Translations under genes and position numbers: made by a program | The notes under the pieces: generated by a model | Database searches by the model: none | The model's input: the letters and a program-made list of their open reading frames with translations, nothing else | What the model was told of the DNA's origin: nothing | Source: Okapia johnstoni | Taxonomy: Eukaryota > Chordata > Mammalia > Artiodactyla > Giraffidae | Assembly (NCBI GenBank): GCA_024291935.2 | Contig: CM044315.1 | Location: 57,882,385 to 57,946,384 of the forward strand | Length of the DNA stretch: 64,000 nucleotides | Direction of reading: 5' to 3' | Part shown: one piece after another, positions 46,111 to 57,879 of the stretch | Layout of the letters: every line of letters starts with the position of its first letter | How positions within the stretch are numbered: position 1 is the first letter of the stretch

Positions 46111-47214
46111 CTAGGACAGACAGAGTAGCAATGGAAGCAATGAATACATTTTGAATATGTTTAGGAGATTCAATGCTGGTATGAGGGAATGGGAGAAAAG
46201 GAGAATCTAAGGATAATTTCTCCATTTTTTGACTTGAATAACTAGGAAGATGGTGAAGTCATTTACCATGAAAGGAAAGACTGAAACAGAGGCATTCTGA
46301 AAGCATTTTGTATTGGAGAAAAAACAATCGTTTTAGGCTTTGTGAGGTTTAGTGTATCTGTTGATATCTAAGTGAAGATGTAGAATAGGTGACTGGAATA
46401 CAAATCTGAAGTTCTGGAGAGACTACAGAACAGAAACTATATTCTTTCTTTCTCTTTACCTACCTATCTAGTTTTAGAGCCATGAGATTGAATGAAGTCA
46501 GCTGGGAAAAGAAGGAGACCCAATACAAAGCCCTATATATTGAGATTAAGAAGAGAAAGATTGCCAGCAAAAAAGACTAGGAAGAACTGGCCAACAGGGT
46601 AGAAGAAAAATCAGGAACAAGAGACTTCACAGAACTCAAGAGAAGCAAGTACTTCCAGGAGGAAATAGCTCTTTCCTTCTACTGCAGTACCTTGGAGACC
46701 GCATGCTCCAGATGGTAGAAGGCCATAAGATTCCGTTTGGGCTTTGCAGCTTATTCTTGGTGCCATCTCTTCCAGGAATTTTCCCTGATGTTCCAAGATA
46801 GACTGTAAGCCCCTGAATCTGAGGATCTGACTGGTTATCACTGTGTCTGAGTACCTGGCATAGTTCCTGACATATACACATTCCTCACAGACCATCCAGA
46901 GAAGTGTTTTTTACTCCCCAGTGGCTTCTTTTGGAGGGTTTCATGAAATGCATTTCTTCCCATTGGGGTGATTACCATCTTGTCAAATAAGTAAGCTTAG
47001 GCATTTACTTCCTCCAGGGTAGGTGGTGAGCTTAGAAGAGGCCACAAGAAGAAGAAAAGAGGGTAAGGACACTCATTGAATCTCAAACATAACATTTTCC
47101 CTCTAATGGAAATGTTTGTCTCTAAGTCCCTTTAGAAGGTAAAGAACCATTCATTCTCATTTCCTCAAGTCTTAGGCAAAAAGACACAAGTATGATATTT
47201 TCAAGTTTAGCTAA

Positions 47215-47572
47215 TTCAGGAGTCAGCAAACTATGGCCCATGGACCAAATCTGACTGGTTCCCTATTCCGTGTTTCGATATAGCCAGTGAACTAATAATA
47301 ATAGCTTCCACATTTTTAGATGGTTGACAACCAATCAAAAGAAGAATCCTTTTTAGTGACATAAAATTTTTATAAAATTCAAATTTCAGTGTGCAAAAAT
47401 AAAATTTTGGATACAGCTTTGTCCTATGTATTTCTAGACTGTCAATGGCTGCTTGCATGTGATAACAGCAAATTTTAATAGTTGTAACAAAGATCATAGG
47501 TCTGCAAAGCTGAAAATATTTATCATTTTCAGCTTTGGACCTTTATAGAAAATATTTGCTAACTCTTAAGCT
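47215..47572 (+). mobile_element. hAT-like non-autonomous DNA transposon remnant
   Basis: Opens CAGGAGTCAGCAAACTATGG with CCCATGGACCAAATCTG, contains TGGCTGCTTGCATGTGATAAC, and closes with ATTTGCTAACTCTT. The inverted ends AGTCAGCAAAC / ATTTGCTAACTC fit a common mammalian hAT element; family name not assigned. Confidence 0.7.
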
Positions 47573-49808
47573 AGACTTACCATCTTGCTTGCTAACAGAT
47601 GGTAAAATAACCTCTAGTATTTAATTATTCACACCTAACCTATCCTAGCAATTGTTTAAAATCACAAGTGAATGAACAATTGTCTAGCTTCTCAGTGGGA
47701 AGATGGGTGGCTGCAGCTATGTTTTTTCCCTCTTTGGGGATCCCTCACCAATTACCTATGCCATCACCATGATGGGGAGAACTCCTCCTCTACTGCTCTG
47801 GCACTAGTGTGAGTGTTCAACACTTCCTTTATTAACTGTCCACAGTCAAGTTTACCAAGACCAAACATATAAATAACACTTTGAAAAATGATGAAGAATA
47901 AGTAGGCGGAAGAAACACTTAATTGTTAATACAGCTCTAAGGAATGGTTCATTCACCTTTATTTTGGAGTCTCCTCCTGGGTGCTCAAAATGATGAGGAA
48001 GCACTGTACCCCAACACCTGGGCATTTTCTCAGGCATGTGAAGACACTATGCAACCCAAACTCAAGACTGTTTTCCCACTAGAATCAAAATATGACTGCT
48101 CTGAAGCAGAATATGACTGCTTGTTTCCCAGTATCAGGCCCACATTTGATGTATACTGATTGCTGAACTGTCTTCCTAAGCATAGGAATGTGATCTGTTT
48201 CCTTCCAACCCTTATTTAGTGGTCATTTTTAAAGTGTTCTTCATGGAGGACTGTGACAAGAGTTTAATTTAATGACATGAGGAAGGGCCATATGGAGTAA
48301 ATAATGCCTTCATTCTCTGCTGATATGCTATAAATAACTGCACCCAAACCACTAAGAGATAACATATTGTGCTGTTTTGAGTAGCCAAGGCTGCAAAGAA
48401 AGAGCTCTAACATAATAACATTGCTCAGTTTTAGACAGTAACTGAAAAAAAAAAAGCTTACTAGTATTTTTTTTAAATGCCAAGTTACATTTGCATACAC
48501 ATCCCAAGGGTTTAAAGGAAGAAGTGTTAAAAAAAAATTTCACACCTTTTAGGTTTACATCGGTTGGTGTTTCATACAGAAACTGATGACAGAAACAGCG
48601 GTAAGAGGTGAAAACCATGAAGCTTAGAGTAAGAGAAAAGAGATCTTACAACAACCCACAGAAAGATCAAACACAAAAAAGGGAGATTCAGACAGAGAGG
48701 AAGTCAGCAGAGCTTGGTCAATGTGGCGTGTTTCAGAGTATGGGTTTCTCTCTTTGTGAATGCTTGCAACTACTCTGAATAAGACAGCTTCCTTGGTTCA
48801 ATTCATAACCATCCACGAGTTCATAAACACAACAAGTTGCTGCATTCATTGTTATGGTGGTGGTTCATTTTATAGGATATGAGAAAGTTACTATTCTGCC
48901 TTGATGGGTTTTTAATTCAACAGATAAACACTTGAAAAAAAAAGAAAAAACTTTCACACATCTCTAAACAAGTCATTATCAAGTGTGAGTAAAAATGACA
49001 AGAATTTATGAGCCCAGAGTTTCCCTATTTTATATTTTAGCTTAATGTGATACAACTTAACTTCTCAAACTATATACTACCTTGGACTTGGACATAAAAT
49101 GTGGCCTATTTCCAAGAATTTTATCTGTATTATGTATAAGTTCTAATCCATAAGGCATTTTAAAAATGCATCACTTTGACATGTGTAACAAAAGGATAAC
49201 AGGAGTAAGCTCTGGATTCTAAAACTGACATACATTTAAAGAGAGAACAGTGGCTCAACATTAAGAGATTATTATCATAAAATGAGCGGAAAAATTATAA
49301 TTTGTTGAATGAATTCATTTATAAACATTTTTATCGAAATGAAATTACTGTTAAGAAGAAAGGAAATGTTTACAATTATTCTATAATTTATATATTATTT
49401 ATTTGATTAATAGTTTACATCCTTGAAAGTCATTTGGTGTCATCAGTTACCAAAAATCACTAGTAGCTCACAGAAAATGAATGTAGCTTAGTCATGAGGG
49501 TAGTTTACATACACAAATATCTGTAAGTTTCACAAACAAGCACTTAGCTTTTCTGACATTAATGGTTGAAAATCTCCAGATTATAAAGCAACGGATTATA
49601 TGCCGATTATTTTTCCTCTGAGACAAATTTAGACAAATTATGAAATTGTATATTGTATCACTAACTGAGTGCTTTTGAAAACTAATACTCAAACTGCTAT
49701 TTCTTATGTCTCCAAAGATTTAGAAAAGGCATAAAGTTCATATAAACATTTTTGCTTTAATAAAATATTTGGTTTTACTTCAGTAAACTTTCTTCCCAAT
49801 AATTACCA

Positions 49809-49828
49809 AAAAAAAAAAAAAAAAAAAG
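49809..49828 (+). repeat. Poly-A run
   Basis: About 20 A in a row with no recognisable retroposon upstream; on the gene strand it is a poly-T run. Confidence 0.8.
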
Positions 49829-50460
49829 CTCATCAGACTGAAAAATATATTTGACCTCTTCTTCACAGCTATGGGCAGTCTATGGTACTCATGTGAGCAG
49901 TATCAAAGGTTTGAAGAAATGCAGTGCTGTAATATTTGGAAAAGAGAGGATTGTTGGATGTTAAACTTTATTTTAAAATGTTATGTCTCCAGGGACAACC
50001 TTTTCCCAAGCTTTTAGTATGGCTTATAAAGCCAGATTAATTTTCATAGAACCCGAAAGGCAAGACGCATCAAGGTTTATTGATAAAGGAATGAAATTAG
50101 TTACTAGCCATAGATTTGTGGGATAAGAAAGAGTAACTGAGATAGTAAGTGAAATAGAAGTAAGAGATAAAATCAAACAGAGGCATAAAGCTTGTAACCA
50201 ATGTGATAATATGTGGCAAACAGGAGTAGGACTTAACTAATATCAAAAATCTCCTAGCAATATAAACATATCTCCCTGGACAGCTTCAATACTTAAGCTG
50301 ATGTCAAAATGAGCTTGTTAATTAATGCACTATGTTTTGACTTAGTATCAGTACTTTAGAGTCTATTCTAAGGAAATTATTACACTTTCCTCTCTCTTGT
50401 CTTTCATCCCTTCTATCCATCCCACCTTCCCCTCACCCCGCCTTTTTTTTGGACACATAC

Positions 50461-50611
50461 CTTCTTCTGGTGTTTGTGTTCGCAATGATTCACTCCAATC
50501 ACTCCAACTACCTTTATAAAGATGTAGCTTAGAGGAAATCTGAAATTCATATTCTGTAAAGGGTTTCAGATCCAGCAAGTCATGTCTTCCTTTGGCATTT
50601 GTGGCATTAAC
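50461..50611 (-). CDS. IL12RB2: IL12RB2 coding exon 6: second half of fibronectin-III domain 2 with WSXWS motif
   Basis: The 151-base exon (residues about 270-319) runs from GTT after TTGGATTCAAG to GAAGAAG|GTATGT, phase 0 in and phase 1 out. It carries [10 protein letters not shown] and the class I cytokine receptor signature WSDWS at residues 305-309 (bases 50506-50492), followed by [11 protein letters not shown]. The motif stabilises the fold through tryptophan-arginine stacking and marks the end of the cytokine-binding module. The acceptor has a weak pyrimidine tract, but frame and homology support it. Confidence 0.96.
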
Positions 50612-51035
50612 CTTGAATCCAACAAGATTTTTTAAAGTGCCTGTTAATACTAAATTAATTAAAATAAAGGTAAGAAAACCAACCTAGATAACCCTTTTTA
50701 CTTTTCAAATCTGTCATTCATGGGGAGAAATATAATGACTGGGTTACTGAATACATGTGATGTTAATCTGAAACAATAGCTTCTCATTAGAAACACCTAG
50801 ACAAAAATATTTCTGGATCTAACAACCCACCTATGTAGATTCCAAGGGGGATCCAGAAACCAGCTGTAAAACAAGACTGAAAACTACTCGTTTTCAAAAA
50901 GGCCTTGAAAAAGTTTGTTTCTAACTAGATATTATTTTTTATTTGGCCACAATTAGAATGCAATGAATGTTCTAACACAGACAAAAAACTGGCTCCAAAC
51001 AGAAAAATTTAATTATATAAGAAAATTATTAAATG

Positions 51036-51405
51036 GCATGCTTCGGTCCTTGGGGTCGCAAACAGTTGGACACGGCTTAGTGACTGAACAACACAACAAT
51101 ATATAAAAATTTAATTATTATACTTTTCTATATGTGGAACTGGGGCTTCCCTGGTGGCTCAGATGGTAAAGAATCCACCTGAGTTCAGTCCCTGGGTCAG
51201 GAAGATCCCCTGGAGAAGGGAATGGCAACCCACTCCAGTATTACTGCCTGGAGAATTCCATGGACCAAGGAGCCTGGTGGGCTGCAGTCCACGGGGTCAC
51301 AAAGAGTCGGACATGACTGAGTGACTAATATTTGAATAGGGTAAAAGTCGCTCAGTCGTGTCCAACTCTATGTGACCCCATGGAATAGTCCATGGAATTC
51401 TCCTA
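51036..51405. mobile_element. Cluster of three Bov-A/Bov-tA pieces
   Basis: 51036-51080: plus-strand Bov-A tail (GGGGTCGCAAACAGTTGGAC). 51144-51331: plus-strand Bov-tA with a head lacking part of the tRNA-like region (GGGCTTCCCTGGTGGCTCAG then GAGTTCAGTCCCTGGG). 51341-51405: short minus-strand Bov-A tail (GTCGCTCAGTCGTGTCCAAC). Confidence 0.88.
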
Positions 51406-51613
51406 TGTGGAACTGATCCTTTGTTATTATTATAGGCACTATATTTTACCAAAATACTGGAAAGAATCATAATCCTACATTTTTATTGTAAAAATTTAAT
51501 GTTCAATATTACATGAAAGTGTAAAGTTTTATCTTTGGAATATTCAATTTAGATAAGCCTCTGAACATTCCCTAATATTTCTTTTTCCAATAGGTTAAAA
51601 ATTTATTAAAACA

Positions 51614-51765
51614 TGAGACTTCCCTGGTGGTGTAATGGCTGAGACTCTGTGCTCCCAATGCAGATGGGATGGCCTGAGTTCCATCCCTGGTCAGGGAACT
51701 AGATCCCACATGCAGAAACTAAGGCCCAGTGCCGCCAACTAAATATATAAATAATTTAAAAGAAA
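51614..51765 (+). mobile_element. CHR-type tRNA-derived SINE
   Basis: Head GACTTCCCTGGTGGTGTAAT, B-box-like GAGTTCCATCCCTGG, GATCCCACATGCAGAAACTA and an AAATATATAAATAA tail. Confidence 0.88.
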
Positions 51766-51929
51766 TTACTAAAAAATAGTAATGGAAGTAATAATGGGGT
51801 ATGGAGTAGAACAACAAGGAAAAATGAATCATTTACTAGAAATAAATCACAGAAAATTAGTGTGGATTTACAGAAGCTTATGGCTTAAAAAATTTCAGCA
51901 TCAGTGATCAAATTTTAGGATATTTGTTT

Positions 51930-52046
51930 CCATTTTTTTTTTGGACACATGGTTTATGGGATTTTAGTTTCCCCACCAGGAATCAAACCTGGACCCCTGG
52001 CAGTGAGTATACGGAGTCCTAACCACTGGACTGCCAGGGAATTCCC
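51930..52046 (-). mobile_element. tRNA-derived SINE, short type
   Basis: Reverse copy: poly-T, GGGATTTTAGTTTCCCCACC, GGAATCAAACCTGGACCCC and the head TGGACTGCCAGGGAATTCCC. It lies 178 bases downstream of the donor of coding exon 5. Confidence 0.88.
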
Positions 52047-52223
52047 TAAGATCCTTCTCAATAAACAGAAGTGTAAGTGATTGACTGATATGTCTCACAT
52101 GTCTATGTGTACTTTTGGGGTAAACATTCTTAAACTCTGTATTTTGCTGGTATGAAAAAAGACATCTGGGCGGTGCTACTAACAATCTCTCCCTGGTTTC
52201 CCCTTCACTCTAGAGACCATTAC

Positions 52224-52366
52224 CATATTCCAGGTTCTGCTGTTAATGGGCCGATATCTCAGTCGATTGAGCAGCACCAGCGCCTCATCTTGCCACAGAA
52301 GGGTGCACCTGTTCACGGAAGCATTAACAAATTGGATTCTGATGTCCCACGGAGGAAGAGGCCTCA
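52224..52366 (-). CDS. IL12RB2: IL12RB2 coding exon 5: first half of fibronectin-III domain 2
   Basis: The 143-base exon (residues about 222-269) follows TTGGTTACCAG and ends ATG|GTAATGG, phase 1 in and phase 0 out. The translation contains [31 protein letters not shown] and NSRTWNM. It opens the membrane-proximal half of the cytokine-binding module; the PPW linker is characteristic. The exon could read on past the donor, but the human alignment and the start of the next exon (VNATNAKG) fix the junction. Confidence 0.95.
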
Positions 52367-53598
52367 CTGGTAACCAAGACAAACAAAAAAGTGTGATTCA
52401 GGCTCCACGGCTGGAAATTGTCTTATAATTATATGAGCTATAAAGAGTTGAACAAATCTCATTTCTAAAATGCATAGCCGCCGACTTGGTGAAACAGACA
52501 AGAGAGTAGTCCCTGGCTTTTAGAAGGAAGAAAAAATTGGATTGACTTCTAAATCATTAAAGTTATTCCCTTTAAACTACCCTCATTTTTATACAGATAA
52601 ACTACCATAAATATCACTAATAATTTGAATTTCATTTAATTCAATGATTTAAAGAAAATCAATGTGCCAAACCCAAGAGTTTCAAGGCTGAGAAGGTAGA
52701 GGTGTGGCTAGTGGTGATCACATCAGAAGGAGAAGAAATGTTGGTAGGAAAAGTCACAGGAAAGAGACAGCAACAGAGGAATAGAAGAGAAGAAGAGGGA
52801 AAGAAGGTGGCTAGAGATGAATGGTCAATGTAAAAAGAAGGAAGGCAACATGGGCAAAATTGTGATTGAAAAATGTATAGTAGATGCTGATGTACATCAT
52901 CTACTATACTGTATAGTGTGTATGTGTGCAATTAGATGCTTTGGGAAGAGAGAAGAGAGACAGGTGGTGTGAGGCCAGAACTTCAGGCAGGTCAGAAGCT
53001 CAGTGTTACCCAGGAATGCCTGGAATTGGCCTCTGATTCAACTGGGCCAATGACATTTGCTCAGAAATGTGCTGGGACTGGCTAACTCCAGCTCCCAAGC
53101 TGATGAGAGGGGTGAAGGTAAGTATTCTCTGAGGAAGATGCATTTGGTACATTGATACACTTTATTTATAGTTTGCATCTGGCTGCTTCAGCCCTGCAGG
53201 CCCACATGCAGCCTTAGAAAAATGGAGTAGCCATGGCCCTGAAAAGACACCTCCACCATGAAGGGCTTATACTGAGCTTCTTGAACAACCTCACATGACC
53301 CTCTCCTCAGTCAGATGGTATCACTGGCAACCTATGCCTTCATGGGATCTGAAACCAGCAGGCTCTTATTTCTTCAACACAGAGAATAATGTCACATATT
53401 CCATTTTGTACAACCATGTCTCTATAGCGCTAGAGACCTACATCCTTTTGCTTACATCAAAGACACATCTATCCTTTGTCTACGCCTACTGGCCACAATC
53501 TACGAACTACTCTCCCTTTTGAAACCATCACACAAGTGATTCTAAAAATAATGTTTACAAGCTAAGATCAACACCTAAAAAAGTGAAATAATACATAC
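52367..53598. other. Intron 4
   Basis: No repeat I can name. Contains a purine-rich stretch (about 52720-52815) and otherwise unremarkable sequence. Confidence 0.5.
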
Positions 53599-53783
53599 CT
53601 ATGTCCAACAATGTGAATGAGGATGGAAATGAAGAAGCACTCCCAAGACTATTGATAGCAGTAACCTTGGCTGTGTAACTAGATTCAAGTGATTCAGGGG
53701 TTAGGTTGATTCCAAGGTCCAAATGATCACAATAGTGATCATTACATTGCTTTTGCCAAGTTAAATTTTTTGGTCCATTTAAC
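53599..53783 (-). CDS. IL12RB2: IL12RB2 coding exon 4: second half of fibronectin-III domain 1
   Basis: The 185-base exon (residues about 160-221) starts after CATTTACAG and ends ATAG|GTATGT, phase 2 in and phase 1 out. The translation includes [30 protein letters not shown] and FTLLDI, with the paired cysteines of the cytokine-binding module and sequons NLT twice. The frame is open throughout and matches the human receptor closely, with only substitutions. Confidence 0.96.
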
Positions 53784-54023
53784 CTGTAAATGAAAGATAC
53801 TTGTGTTTAGCAAGACACTTTATGTGCTATTGCCTCCTTTTAGTACAAAGGAACAAAATGTTCAAGTATCAAAAATTCTTGATATGTTTTATTCGGGGAT
53901 ATACTGGGAATATTTGTATTCTGCGGTCATAGGACCACAGTTCACCCCTCTTTTTTTTTTTTTTGATAGGACTGAAATGCTTTTTGACATTCATATGGAG
54001 GAGTAATGATCTCTACATGGCGT

Positions 54024-54206
54024 GCATGCATGCCCAGTCGCTTCAGTCATCTCCAACTCTTCGTGACTCCATGGACCACAGCCCGCCAGGTTCCTCTGTC
54101 CATGAGATTTTCCCACAAGAATACTGGAGTGGGCTGCCATTTCCTCCTCCAGGGGATCTTCCTGACCCAGGTATCAAACCCACCTCTCCTGCACTGCAGG
54201 TGGATA
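54024..54206 (-). mobile_element. Bov-tA SINE
   Basis: Reverse copy from TGCATGCCCAGTCGCTTCAG to CAGGTATCAAACCCACC and CTGCACTGCAGGTGG; the extreme tRNA-like head is replaced by the adjoining SINE. Confidence 0.9.
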
Positions 54207-54566
54207 GCTTTCTTTTTTTTTTTAATAATTTTATTTATTTTTGTTTGTGCTGGGTCCTCGTGGCTGCATGCAGACTTTCTCTAGTTACAGTGAGCAAGGG
54301 CTACTCTTTGTTGCAGTATGCAGTCTTCTCATTGCAGTGGCTTTTCTTGTTGCAGAGCACAGGCTCTAGGGTGTGCGGCTTCCATAGCTGTGGCATGTGG
54401 CTTCAGTAGTTGTGGCTCATGGGCTCTAGAGCACAGACTCAATAGTTGTGGCACATGGGCTTAGTTTCTCTGAGTCATGTGGGATCTTCCTGGACCAGGG
54501 ATCGAACCTGTGTCTCCCGCACTGGCAGGCAGATTCTGTACCTGCTGAGCCATCAGGAAAGCCTTG
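54207..54566 (-). mobile_element. CHR-type tRNA-derived SINE, long form
   Basis: Reverse copy: T-rich tail (TTTTTTTTAATAATTTTATTT), TGCTGGGTCCTCGTGGCTGC, then CAGGGATCGAACCTGTGTC and the head GAGCCATCAGGAAAGCC. It joins the neighbouring Bov-tA with no gap. Confidence 0.88.
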
Positions 54567-54829
54567 AATCCCTAAATGGTGGCTGACCTCTTCGCTTCTT
54601 AGGACAGAGTCAATCATCCAGAGGATCCATGGTCCCCTTGGCATTTACTTCACAGAAGTGCCAGATCCAAGTACAGATCAGAACCCTAGGCCCCACTGCC
54701 TTTCCCCTATCTCCTCCTCACTTAGTCAAAGCTCTACCAGCTAGATCTCTGGATGGGATTACAGAATTAATTCCAAGGGAAAGAATTTCCCAGACTCTCT
54801 CTTGTTGTAAACTCTCAGGTCAGATTGTT

Positions 54830-55645
54830 GCTGTTGTTCAGTCACTAAATCGTGTCCAACTCTTTGTGACTCCATGGACTGAAGCATGCCAGGCTTTCCT
54901 GTCCTTTACTATTTCCCAGAGTCTGCTCAAACTCATGTCAATTGAGTTGGTGATACCATCCAACCATATCATCCTCTGTCGCCCCCTTCTCCTCTGTCTC
55001 AATCTTTCCCAGAATCAGGGTATTTTCTAGTGAGTTGGTTCTTCACATCAGGTGGCCAAAGTATTGAAGTTTCAGCTTCAGCATCAGTCTTTCCAATGCA
55101 TATTCAGGACTGATTTCCTTTATGATTGACTGGTTTGATATCCTTGCTGTCCAAGGGACTCTCAAGAGTCTTCTCCAGCACCACAATTCAAAAGCGTCAA
55201 GTCTTTAGTGCTCCGCCTTCTTTATGGTCCAACTGTCACATCTGTCGGAAAAGGCAATGGCACCTCACTCCAGTACTCTTGCCTGGGAAATCCCAATGGA
55301 CGGAGGAGCCTGGTAGGCTGCAGTCCATGGGGTCACTAAGGGTTGGACACGACTGAGCGACTTCACTTTCATCCATTGGAGAAGGAAATGGCAACCCACT
55401 CCAGTGTTCTTGCCTGGAGAATCCCAGGGATGGCGGAGCCTGGTGGGCTGCCGTCTATGGGGTCGCACAGAGTCGGACACGACTGAAGCGACTTAGCAGC
55501 AGCAGCAGTCACATCTGTACATGACGACTGGAAAAGCCATAGGTTTGACAATGTGGACCTCTGTTGGCAAAGTGATGTCTCCATTTTTTCATACGCTGTA
55601 TAGGTTGGTCATAGCTTTTCTTCCAAGGAGCAAGTGTCTTTAAAA
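54830..55645 (-). mobile_element. BovB LINE 3' part, interrupted by a Bov-A2
   Basis: Reverse BovB 3' end from TGTTCAGTCACTAAATCGTG onward, with GGTGGCCAAAGTATTGAAGT and GGTCCAACTGTCACATCTGT, resuming after the Bov-A2 with ACATGACGACTGGAAAAGCC to about 55645. A frame-broken relic of the RT C-terminal part. Same orientation as IL12RB2. Confidence 0.9.
55246..55507 (+). mobile_element. Bov-A2 dimeric SINE nested in BovB with 11-bp target duplication
   Basis: Two Bov-A monomers (CGGAAAAGGCAATGGCACC and GGAGAAGGAAATGGCAACCC) and a (CAG)n tail. GTCACATCTGT is repeated at 55235-55245 and 55508-55518, and the BovB reads through when one copy and the SINE are removed. Confidence 0.94.
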
Positions 55646-56042
55646 GGTGCTTTAAAAAGAAAGTCCTCCAGAGCTAATGGAAAGCTACCACAAAAAAGAG
55701 TCTATTTATAAACCATGACCCAAGAGTCCGCAACTGCAAAAGAGAGAAGTTTAACCCGAGAGAGAAGCCAATCTAACCCTATACAGCAGGGATGAACATC
55801 CATAACATGGGCCTTGGATGCCCTGAAGAGATCTCTGAGTCAGTCCTCAGGCCTAAGACATAAGTTCTCACACTTTAGATGAATGAACCAGTTTTACTTG
55901 ATGAACACTAGAATTTTTTTTAAGTATCTAAGTATCTGGAGGTATTTCCTGCTTCTTCTCTCGGTAAAACTAGAACTGTTAGATACTTCTAAATGTCATT
56001 AGAGAAGACCTACCAAAAAGCTGCAAATACAGTCTTACTCAC

Positions 56043-56157
56043 TGTAAAGTGTATGCAGTATACAGGTGGGTGTCTCGTCCTCTGTCCCAGGTGCAGGTCA
56101 CAGTTCCACGTTCTCCCTTCTGTATACAAGATAAGTTTCGAGGCTGTTCTGGAACAA
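56043..56157 (-). CDS. IL12RB2: IL12RB2 coding exon 3: first half of fibronectin-III domain 1
   Basis: The 115-base exon (residues about 122-159) begins after TTTAAAAAG and ends CA|GTGAGT, phase 1 in and phase 2 out. Its translation includes [20 protein letters not shown] and [10 protein letters not shown]. It is the first half of the cytokine-binding module, with conserved cysteines and the CTW motif typical of class I cytokine receptors. NLS is a glycosylation sequon. The split glutamine codon CA|G is completed by the next exon, which confirms the junction. Confidence 0.96.
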
Positions 56158-56354
56158 CTTTTTAAAAAAAAGAATAGAACTACCTATTTTAATCAGCACA
56201 CATGTGATATTTCAATTACATTATTGTCATTTGCCAACAAGATAACAATACTTCCCCTATGTCTCCCATACCCAGATGAGCTGGGAGCTCTTTCAAATCC
56301 CATCAAGTTCAAATGTGCCTCCTAGGCATGAATTTTTTCTAATAACAATTGTAA

Positions 56355-56600
56355 TAATAATGGAGATGGATCAAACACTTACGATATGCCAAGTCTATAC
56401 TAAGTATTTTATGAGTGGTTTTTCTCGACTGGACATTATAGCAGCTACATCAAGTACATACTATTATTATCTTCATTTTATCAAAGAGGAAACTAAGAGA
56501 TGAAGTATCTTGCCCAACATTACAAAACTATGAAGTGGCAGAATCAGGGCTCCAGCCCAGGAGTGGCTGACTTGAGTTCAAACCTTTCACCATCATATTC
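56355..56600 (-). repeat. MIR SINE, nearly complete
   Basis: CAAACACTTACGATATGCCA, TTCATTTTATCAAAGAGGAA and GTGGCAGAATCAGGGCTCCA follow reverse MIR order. Confidence 0.8.
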
Positions 56601-57879
56601 TACTATTTTCCCTGACATGTGAACATTCAGTGCTAGTTCCAATACGCTGGGTGATGATGAGTTTACATTTTTAGAATGAAGCTCATTCAAATATTAGAAA
56701 CTTGTAAAAATTAGGGTCTTTCTTTCTCCATTGACCTGAAATTTATTGCCAAGGCACGTCTGTCCATTGGCCCTAGTCATGTCTTCCTGGGATATACCAC
56801 CTAAATCTAATTTCTGAAGCATCACCTGAAGCACTTAATGAATATTTATAAATTAATTCATTATGTATACAGATATTGAAAACCTTCCATGGACCAGGCA
56901 GCATTAGCTATGGAAATGCAAAAGTGTACAAGGTTGGCATGGCCCCTTCTATCATAAGGTGTGTATTTTTAAATGAAGCCACTTCATAGTCAAAGACAGA
57001 ACTTTAACCCCCGCTGCTACTCTTACTCGCAGCAGTACATGGTATCATCAATTTCCGTCTGTCTAGTGTGGGCGCTTCTGTATTAAATCAGGTCACATCT
57101 TGACATTTCTCACTGCCAGTTATAGGCCAAGCCGGTGATTGCTGGTCCACATGCTTTCCAGCTTCCAAAACTTTGTTGCTGTGTCTCCCTTCCCATTCTT
57201 TTTGTCCTTTAGGGTTTGTGCCTCTAGAAAACTTTCCTTACTGCATCTTGGCTTTATTTCAGGGGGAATGAAAGTAAATACATGTGTACAAACCACCATC
57301 ATTTCTCCAGGGCTTCATAGGGTCTTTTGATGACCAAATGAGATAGAGATAATATACCTGACACTTTTGCATAATGAAAAAGTTAGTCTCACTTTCACCT
57401 TTACTCCTAAAAGTTTGCAGAGCATCTCATTTTAAAGACCATAGCTTTTACTCACAAATCAAATCAACTTATTAAATATGAGTCCCCTGGACTATGAAAT
57501 CAAGGTGTCTACTTCAGGCTGGGACATGGTTTGGGCAGAGACTGTCTGTCCCAGGATAAACCAGACCTAATTCTCTTCAATATAAATGTATAATAGCTGA
57601 AGCTAAGAAAACGTCAGAAATCAAAGCCTCTGAAGTGAAAATGGTTTACTGTGTAAATTATTTGTATTATGTAAATATTATTTGCATTATAATTATTCTT
57701 ATTATTATTTTTAAAAGCCCTACTTACTATATGAAATAAAAAGTCATAAAAAATAGCATTCAGAAATATCAACAGCTAAGTATACATTGAAAACAACTAA
57801 GCAAGAATCTACTGTCTTTCATTTATTTCCTTGGTTGTCCAAATAAGTTGTGGCCCAATCCTCTGAGGTTAAGTAGAGC

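Larger units (their letters stand above)
38044..50460. other. Intron 6
   Basis: The longest intron, 12.4 kb. Holds a Bov-A tail fragment (38262-38312), the MIR split by the inverted BovB (39262-42735), more MIRs, a Bov-tA (44210-44420), an L2/CR1-type block (44890-45720), an old L1-like 3' end (45840-46100), a hAT-like remnant (47215-47572) and poly-A at 49809-49828. Bases 43430-44200, 46110-47200 and 47580-50450 hold no feature I recognise. Confidence 0.55.
50612..52223. other. Intron 5
   Basis: SINE-dense: fragments and copies at 51036-51080, 51144-51331, 51341-51405, 51614-51765 and 51930-52046. Bases 50620-51030 contain only a possible old MER5-like fragment, which I could not confirm. 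Confidence 0.6.
53784..56042. other. Intron 3
   Basis: Filled by two tandem SINEs (54024-54566) and a BovB tail with a nested Bov-A2 (54830-55645). Bases 55650-56040 and 53790-54020 hold nothing I recognise. Confidence 0.6.
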
